DNA from: Paroedura picta | Taxonomy: Eukaryota > Chordata > Lepidosauria > Squamata > Gekkonidae | NCBI RefSeq assembly: GCF_049243985.1 | Contig: NC_135384.1 | Location: forward strand, 13,078,501-13,142,500 | Direction of reading: 5' to 3' | DNA: 64,000 bases | Part shown: positions 58,401 to 64,000 of the stretch, piece by piece | Layout: each line of letters starts with the position of its first letter | How positions within the stretch are numbered: the stretch's first letter is position 1 | Made by a program: the position numbers and the translations under genes | Notes under the pieces: generated by a model | The model's database searches: none | Told to the model about the DNA's origin: nothing | What the model saw: only the letters and a program-made list of their open reading frames with translations

Positions 58401-61400
58401 GCACATGCATTACATGACATGTATTCATCCATGCTGAGACACAGAGCACTGGCAGATGGAGGGAGAAGAAAATTTCTGAATCAAAAACCATGGCAGGTAA
58501 TGGCTAGAACATGGGTTCTCAACCTTCCTAATGCTATGACACTTTAATATAGTTCCTCATGTTGCGGTGACCCCTAACCAAAAAATTATGAAAGTGTTCT
58601 TTCACAGAAATTAAACCAAAACTGACCAATGGCGAAGGCCCATTGTTCATGATTGTATATAAATTGTTTTTTCCCATGGTTTCTCAGTTCAGTTCAGTCC
58701 CACCAAGCCATTCTTGCTCTTTTCCACTGCTCCAGACAGACAAACTATCTCAATCTAACCCACAAGGCTATTGTGTGGATGGTGTTCCCGAGGCCAAGTT
58801 GCTTGCCCAGCCGCAACACCTGTGAAAGGGTCCTTCCACTCCCAAAGTGGTCCTGATTCCCAGGCTGAGAACCACTGGGCTAGAAGGAACCTCAAACAGG
58901 GGAGGGGAGGTCACCAGAATTGGAAATTAGTCAAAATTGATGGAAAAGGGACTCCAGACTGCAAAATGCACCCTTGGCTCAAACGCAGACATTTTAGTAA
59001 TTAAACATGTACTATAACAATTTGTTTCTTACATTTAATGGGCGGAGCAGTGACTAAGAAACATGACATTTTTTTAGCATACAAAAGATCCCAGGTTCAG
59101 CCCCCAGAACTCTCAGTTAAAGAATCTCAATGTATTTGTAGAGGAAGACCTCAACCTGAGACCCTGGAAAGCTGCTGCCAATCTGAGAAAACAGTACTGA
59201 CAGTAAACTTGAATATAATTATGTTTAAGGCAGCTGCCTGTCCAATGGAATCAAAACTGAATTCTTTGCATTATGCTGAACTGCTATAATGAAGTACTAA
59301 TATTCTTACATATGTATCTAGTTCCATGAATTTTTGAAAAGGGTATCATTCAACAACAGTGCTGGGGACCTGGTTTCCATTGGTCAGAAAGGGGAGATTG
59401 AGGCTGGACTTGATATTATCAACTGGGTGACATTTCCCAACGAGACTTTTCTCAGAGCCAAAGTTGGAAGAATTGGCTCAAAAGCTCCAGAAGACAAAAT
59501 GTTCACCCTTCATGATGATGCAATCATTTGGCCTCGAATGTTTAACCAGGTGGGCTTTATATGCTTTTCAGAGCATGCAATTTTTGTTTCTTGGAGTTCG
59601 ATTAGTGGTTCCTAGTTCCAACTGTGGGACAGTTCTTCCTCTGTTGTCTGCTAATCAGATAAATCCCATTCTGATCATATTTTTCAATCTGACATGGTGG
59701 GATTGTTCATATATTGCAAAAATCCTTTGCTGTCTATGAGGCATCTTTGGACATTTTCCTGGGATTAATTCTTTTTATATATATTTATTTATTTTTATTG
59801 TATATGAAGCACTTACAGAAAGATGAAAAGAAAAAGAAACAACCAGCTAGCAAAATAATTGTTGATACATGTGAGAGTATAGTCTGTTATTATCTTAAAA
59901 AGTACATATTCAGTTCCCTTTGCATATTAGTCCTAAGCTAAAAGTTACTGCTGTCTTTCTTAGCAAAGTAATTACATATGAGAATATAATCTGTTATTAT
60001 CTTAAATTATATATAGTCAGTTCCCATCGTATGTTGGACCTAACCTAAAAGTTGCTGCTATCTTTCCTAAGAAAGACCAGGTAATTGCTCCACTGCTCGT
60101 CACATTCTACAGGTGGTTGCAAAAGATGGAATTGTGCTCTTTTCCATGATGTATCTGCTGGTAGGTCTTGAAATATTTGTGCTTCTTGATCCACCAAACT
60201 CAATGGTGCCACCTGATGCTTTTTGTGTAGAATATTTCTTGCAGCCTTGTTGTCAGAGCCCACAAAGATGTCTCTTGGTTGCTTCTTGCATGCAGTCGCC
60301 TTTGAATAGACTCTGTATACTTTGTCAATCCGAATCTCTTCCTCCTCTAAGTAGTCTTCCAGGCTTTCGGTGATTTCCTTCCTTAGGTCTGTTTTCCCAA
60401 ATTCTTCCAAGACGCCTTTGATTTTTATATTCCTAGCTTTAGATTCTACTTCCAGGGCTTTGGATTTGTCTTCTGCCACTCTCTCCCGCTCCTGTTGATT
60501 AACTTCCAGACAATGGATTCTTGTTTGGTGTGTTGCCAGCTGAGTTGTGTTTTCATCAGCTATTTTTTTCAAACCGTCGATTCTGTCTGAGAGCTCTTTC
60601 TTGGTATCTTGAATTTCCTTTTCAACCTTTTTGACTACTTTCAGTATCTCTGAATTGCCTTTGCGTAACAAACGAAACATCTGTGCATTAGTTAAGTTTT
60701 CCATTGCTGTAAACAGTTACAGATCACAGATAGGGCATCTCGCGAGAGTTCGGGCGATCAGGAATGATCAGTTAGTCAGTCTCCATATTCTGCCAACATC
60801 TCCTGCTGAGCTCTCCTTAACAAATTCTTAAGCTCGTTCTTTTGTTTGTTTTAATGAGTGTATTTAGCTGGCTTGCCTCCCGTCCAAAGAAAGAATTCCC
60901 TTGTAAATTGGTTAGGGGGGAAGAAGGGGGGCTAGTGCCTGGCTTTAAAGAAGAGGAAAGCAAATAGAGAACTCACAGTTTTTGTGTTGTTGATTCGCCA
61001 GATTTCGGCTCTTGTGAAGCTGGAAAAAGATAAGCTGGGGAAAATGCTGGATTTTATGCGGCTGGTCATTTCAAGCTTAGAAAGTTATTTATAACAAGGA
61101 TGCCATTATAGCCCCGAGCATAAGCAGCGGTGATCCGGAGAACTTAGTCTCAGCGGATCTGTAGGACCCTCAGGATGCCATTCCTGGTTCCTGGGGCAAC
61201 CAGCAAGTGAGATTTGCGCATCCTGCTCAGGTCTGCCAGGTGCTTCTGCTCCTGGCCCTCTGCTTGGCTCAGGAGCTCGTTACAGAACGGACTAGCACAG
61301 CGCCATGTTCAGTTGTCCTCCCCTGGGATTAATTCTTACAACAAACAGTAGATAATAATTGCAACTAAATCAAATAGGAGGAGGCGGGGGATTAGAAGGA

Positions 61401-63353
61401 AAAGAAGGAGGAGAAGGAGAAGAAGTTCTTATATGCCTCTTTTCTCTACCCAAAGGAGTCTCAAAGCAGCTTACAGTTGCCTTGCCTTTCGTCTCCCCAC
61501 AACAGACACCCTGTGAGGTGGGTGAGGCTGAGAAAGCCTATCTGGTCAGAGCAGTTTTGTCACGGCTGTGGCGAGCCCACAGTCACCCAGCTGGCTGTAT
61601 TTGGGGGAGTGCAGAATCGAACCCAGCATGCCAGATTAGACGTCTGCACTCCTAACCACTCAACCAAACTATAAGTCATGTGGTGCCTTAATTTTTATGG
61701 CCCATCCCAGTCAAATGGCATCACATGCTGGGTTATCCCTAATAAATTCTTAAATGGAAGAGCACCAAGAAAATCCAGGGATGTTACACCAAGGCAGCCA
61801 ATGGAAAAACACACTTGATCTTCTATTGCCTATTACAGGATCTCTGTAAGTATGTTATGATCTGATGGCACTTCCCACCTTCTGGTAGCAGACATATATT
61901 CATTTTCTTGAGATCTCTATATTTTATGGAAATTTGTCTTCAGGATTCAATTATTCTATTGCATATCAAATGACAGTGGAAGCCATTTAATTTCGTATAT
62001 AGTCACATATTAGCCGACCCCCATATAAGCTGAGGCACTTAATTTTACCACAAAATCTGGGCAAACTTATTCACTTACATGTAAGCCAAGGGTGGGAAAT
62101 GCAGCAGGCTACTGGTAAATTTACAGGGTGGCCTAAGTGCTTAATCCATGCTCAATCATCACAGGCTTTCCCATCCAGCCTCCCTCCCAACAAATACAGA
62201 AAAGTCAAGAGGATGAATAGCTGCTGGTTTTTGTACCCCACTTTTCACTAACCAAAGGAGTCTCAAAGCGGCTTACAATTGTCTTCCCCTCCTCTCTTGA
62301 TGCCAGACACCCTGAGTGAGCACTGACAGAACTGCTCTGTGAGAACAGCTCCGACAGAAGAACCAAATAGTGCCCCCCAGGCCAGCAAACCAGAGCAGAA
62401 CAATAGTACACAAAGTTGGCAACCTAGTAAAACAAGTACAACAGCTACTAAACTGGGGGCTAGAATGCCCCCAGAACAAAACAAAGAAAGAACTGTAAAA
62501 ATCAACTTTTAAAAGAAACACGACCCCAAAAAGAAAAGGCAAACAATGCTGCCCCTCAGATAAAGAAGAAACACTGAAAAAACAGTAAATCCCAAAGCAC
62601 CCCCAAACCCCATCCCACCCCCAGAAACCAAAAGAATAGTTTGGAAGAAGTGATTAGGAAAAGAAGGGGAAAAATATCAGAATCCCTCAGTCAAACCATT
62701 AATGTCCTACAAGCTGCCAGAGTAAGCTTTCAAGATATTTGAAGAAGGCAGTGGTTAGCTGGAAGCAATTAGCTGACTTGCAAAGAGCTTAGTTTTTAAG
62801 GTCTTTGCATAAGGGCAAAGGTTAACTGGAGGCTACTAGCTCACTTGCAAAGAGCTCAGGTTGCAGGTGCAATGCTGTGATTGGCTGGGTGGGGGCAGGC
62901 TGTTAATCAATTACACGCATATAAGCCAAGGTTGTCATTTAAGTGCTAAAAACAGTGCTGGAAAACTTGGCTTATATGTGAGTATATACGGCAGGGGTAG
63001 TCAACCTGTGGTCCTCCAGAAGTTCATGGACTACAATTCCCATGAGCCCCTGCCAGCAAACACTGGCAGGGGCACATGGGAATTGTAGTCCATGAACATC
63101 TGGAGGACCACAGGTTGACTACCCCTGATATATGGTACATATAAAACTGATTATTGAAACACTAACACTTGAAATGTATTTCCAGAATGTTAAAAAAGCC
63201 TATTCCTCTCTTTCATCTATGGACAGGTACAACCCCTTTCTCTGTGCAATGACAGATGTCAATCAGGGTACAGTAAGAAAAAGAAAGAAGGGAAACCATT
63301 TTGCTGCTATGATTGCCTTCCATGTCCAGAAGGGAAGATTTCAGTCTTGGAGG
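55478..63353 (+). CDS. V2R gene F, exons 1-5 (exon 6 beyond window)
   Basis: Exons 55478-55695, 56370-56661, 57636-58496, 59322-59549 and 63227-63353, all open with GT-AG borders; the 7TM exon must lie past the window end. Start ATG gives [17 protein letters not shown] (signal peptide), then [13 protein letters not shown]. Exon 2 has [19 protein letters not shown]. Exon 3 starts [19 protein letters not shown], sharing KxEGAFLY with gene E, which suggests E and F are sisters. Exon 4 begins [15 protein letters not shown] and exon 5 has [13 protein letters not shown]...FCCYDC. Intron 4 is long (3.7 kb) because of an ORF1-only L1-like element, SINEs and nested DNA transposons. A hAT MITE sits only 13 bp past the exon 3 donor without touching it. 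Confidence 0.92.
57083..57430 (-). mobile_element. L2-like LINE 3' relic, intron 2 of gene F
   Basis: Starts with a degraded tail (attttattaatttacgt), then aggccactctgctcccaagc and, near its end, cctggtggaagagtaccatt, matching the gene E LINE (gatggaggagctccttc) at low identity. Confidence 0.5.
58510..58877. mobile_element. hAT-type MITE, intron 3 of gene F
   Basis: Ends catgggttctcaacct and (reverse) cagtggttctcagcct are inverted repeats, and a perfect 8-bp duplication ggctagaa (58502-58509 and 58878-58885) flanks it. The interior (ctaatgctatgacactttaa, gttgcggtgacccctaacc) is of a hAT family common in vertebrates. It starts 13 bp after the exon 3 donor GT. Confidence 0.92.
59774..61321 (-). 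mobile_element. ORF1-only (HAL1-like) L1-type element, intron 4 of gene F
   Basis: A 1548-bp insertion bounded by a perfect 16-bp duplication cctgggattaattctt (59758-59773 and 61322-61337). On the reverse strand it has a GC-richer 5' leader (61321-60705), one open ORF of 219 codons (60704-60045) and an AT-rich 3' part with an A-rich end. The ORF is an L1 ORF1p: coiled-coil N-terminus (residues about 20-90, [17 protein letters not shown]), RRM ([12 protein letters not shown] to [15 protein letters not shown]) and C-terminal domain with [13 protein letters not shown]. No endonuclease or reverse transcriptase is present, so it depended on another L1. The 3' part holds a tandem duplication of about 110 bp. 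Confidence 0.88.
61398..61671 (-). mobile_element. tRNA-derived SINE, (CTT)n-tail type, intron 4 of gene F
   Basis: Full-length reverse copy next to a purine-rich (GGA/GAA) run: ttcttatatgcctcttttct, ccccacaacagacaccctgt, cctaaccactcaaccaaact. Confidence 0.88.
61693..61900 (+). repeat. 5S-type SINE relic, intron 4 of gene F
   Basis: Weak copy: aatggaagagcaccaagaaa, atccagggatgttacaccaa, ggatctctgtaagtatgtta, gatctgatggcacttccc. Same position as the relics in A, D and E. Confidence 0.55.
61995..62991. mobile_element. DNA transposon with TIRs, no transposase, intron 4 of gene F
   Basis: Left end cgtatatagtcacatattag and right end, read in reverse, ccgtatatactcacatataa form terminal inverted repeats. 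The interior has no recognised protein; it contains a truncated (CTT)n-tail SINE (62214-62356). A hAT MITE sits exactly at its right end. The superfamily is uncertain. Confidence 0.6.
62214..62356 (-). mobile_element. Truncated (CTT)n-tail SINE inside the TIR element
   Basis: Partial reverse copy: gtaccccacttttcactaac, ggagtctcaaagcggcttac, gagaacagctccgacag. Head missing. Confidence 0.7.
62992..63127. mobile_element. Palindromic hAT-type MITE, intron 4 of gene F
   Basis: A 136-bp near-perfect palindrome: caggggtagtcaacctgtgg at the left, its reverse complement ccacaggttgactacccctg at the right, with gactacaattcccatg and catgggaattgtagtc inside. Eight-base flanks atatacgg and atatatgg differ once. 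Confidence 0.9.
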
Positions 63354-63628
63354 GTAAGGGCTATATATACCAGTTTTGTAAAATATTCCTATTTCTTCCC
63401 CTAACATCACATCAAAAAATATTTTATGACTTAGTTTTTGTGATAACTAAACCTATCACTATATTTGTGGTTTTTATTTTTAGGATTTGTTTTACCCTAC
63501 AAAGACTTCGAAGACTGGAGCTGTAAGGGAAACTTTGTTTATATTTTAAAAAATCAACATAATAGCTATGAAATCTTATTTCCATTTTGTTTCCAGTGGT
63601 GGGTAGCTGCAGATATGGCAGAATAAGC

Positions 63629-63933
63629 CAGGCTTTCTCAAACCAGGGTTTCGTGAAACCCTAGGGTTTCTTGACAGCCAAGATGGGTTTCCTGAATGAG
63701 TGAAACTTAATCTTTTATATATTTTAATGTGTTAGACATATCTTTGTGTTATGACCACACATGGTCATGTGCACCCCCTCCCCTTGGCCAATGATGGGCC
63801 TGGACAGAGTAGGAAGAAGTGGGCCACCAGGTGGTCATGGTTCTCAACCATATTCCATATGATTGCACCACTTGTTCTCCCAGACTAAATAATATCTCAG
63901 GAGTTCTCAATAGTAAAAAAGTTGAAAAAGACT
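63629..63933. mobile_element. hAT-type MITE, intron 5 of gene F
   Basis: Begins caggctttctcaaaccaggg with the internal ggtttcgtgaaaccctaggg typical of these MITEs and ends gttgaaaaagacta. Flanks gaataagc and gaatagac resemble an 8-bp duplication. Confidence 0.65.
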
Positions 63934-64000
63934 AGAATAGACTGTTAAAACCCCTGGTGTGTGAATTTTGTGTGATTGAACAGATGACTAGATGGAAATG

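Overview
The window is vertebrate genomic DNA, most likely from a squamate reptile (a lizard, possibly a gecko). It is built around a tandem array of type-2 vomeronasal receptor (V2R) genes, which are class C GPCR pheromone/chemosignal receptors. Evidence for a squamate is the V2R subtype (similar to receptors annotated 'vomeronasal type-2 receptor 26-like'), dense CR1- and L2-type LINE ends with ATTCTATG or tetranucleotide tails, tRNA- and 5S-derived SINEs, and hAT MITEs. The species cannot be fixed from sequence alone.

Layout. Six V2R copies, called A to F here, all lie on the + strand, head to tail. The start codons of B to F fall at 6452, 19030, 30621, 42654 and 55478, a period of about 11.6-12.8 kb. 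Every copy has the same six-exon plan: exon 1 218 bp (signal peptide), exon 2 292 bp, exon 3 861 bp, exon 4 228 bp, exon 5 124-127 bp (cysteine-rich) and exon 6 about 900 bp (end of the cysteine-rich domain plus seven TM helices). Intron phases are 2,0,0,0,1 and all introns are GT-AG. A lacks exons 1-2 and F lacks exon 6 because of the window edges. C is open throughout (875 aa predicted). D is open (873 aa) but has a weak exon 5 donor. B has a one-base frameshift in a T run in exon 3. E has an L2-type LINE of about 1 kb inserted in the coding sequence for extracellular loop 2. A and F are open where visible.

Between and inside the genes. A block of about 150-190 bp, roughly 210-250 bp upstream of each start codon, is conserved across B-F and is the best promoter/5'-UTR candidate. 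The 3' flanks are also partly conserved. Introns and spacers hold at least seven copies of a young tRNA-derived SINE (most with target-site duplications), a second tRNA-derived SINE with a (CTT)n tail, old 5S rRNA-derived SINEs at matching places in several paralogs, CR1 and L2 LINE ends, an ORF1-only L1-like element with a perfect 16-bp duplication, several hAT MITEs, fold-back palindromes, microsatellites, and one possible solo-LTR fossil.

How it works together. Each gene should encode one alternative receptor of vomeronasal sensory neurons, with a Venus-flytrap ligand-binding domain, a nine-cysteine domain and a 7TM core. Copies arise by tandem duplication and decay one by one. B and C are the youngest pair, and insertions present in one but not the other date events after their split. 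I found no evidence of an unknown enzyme system, RNA gene or CRISPR array.
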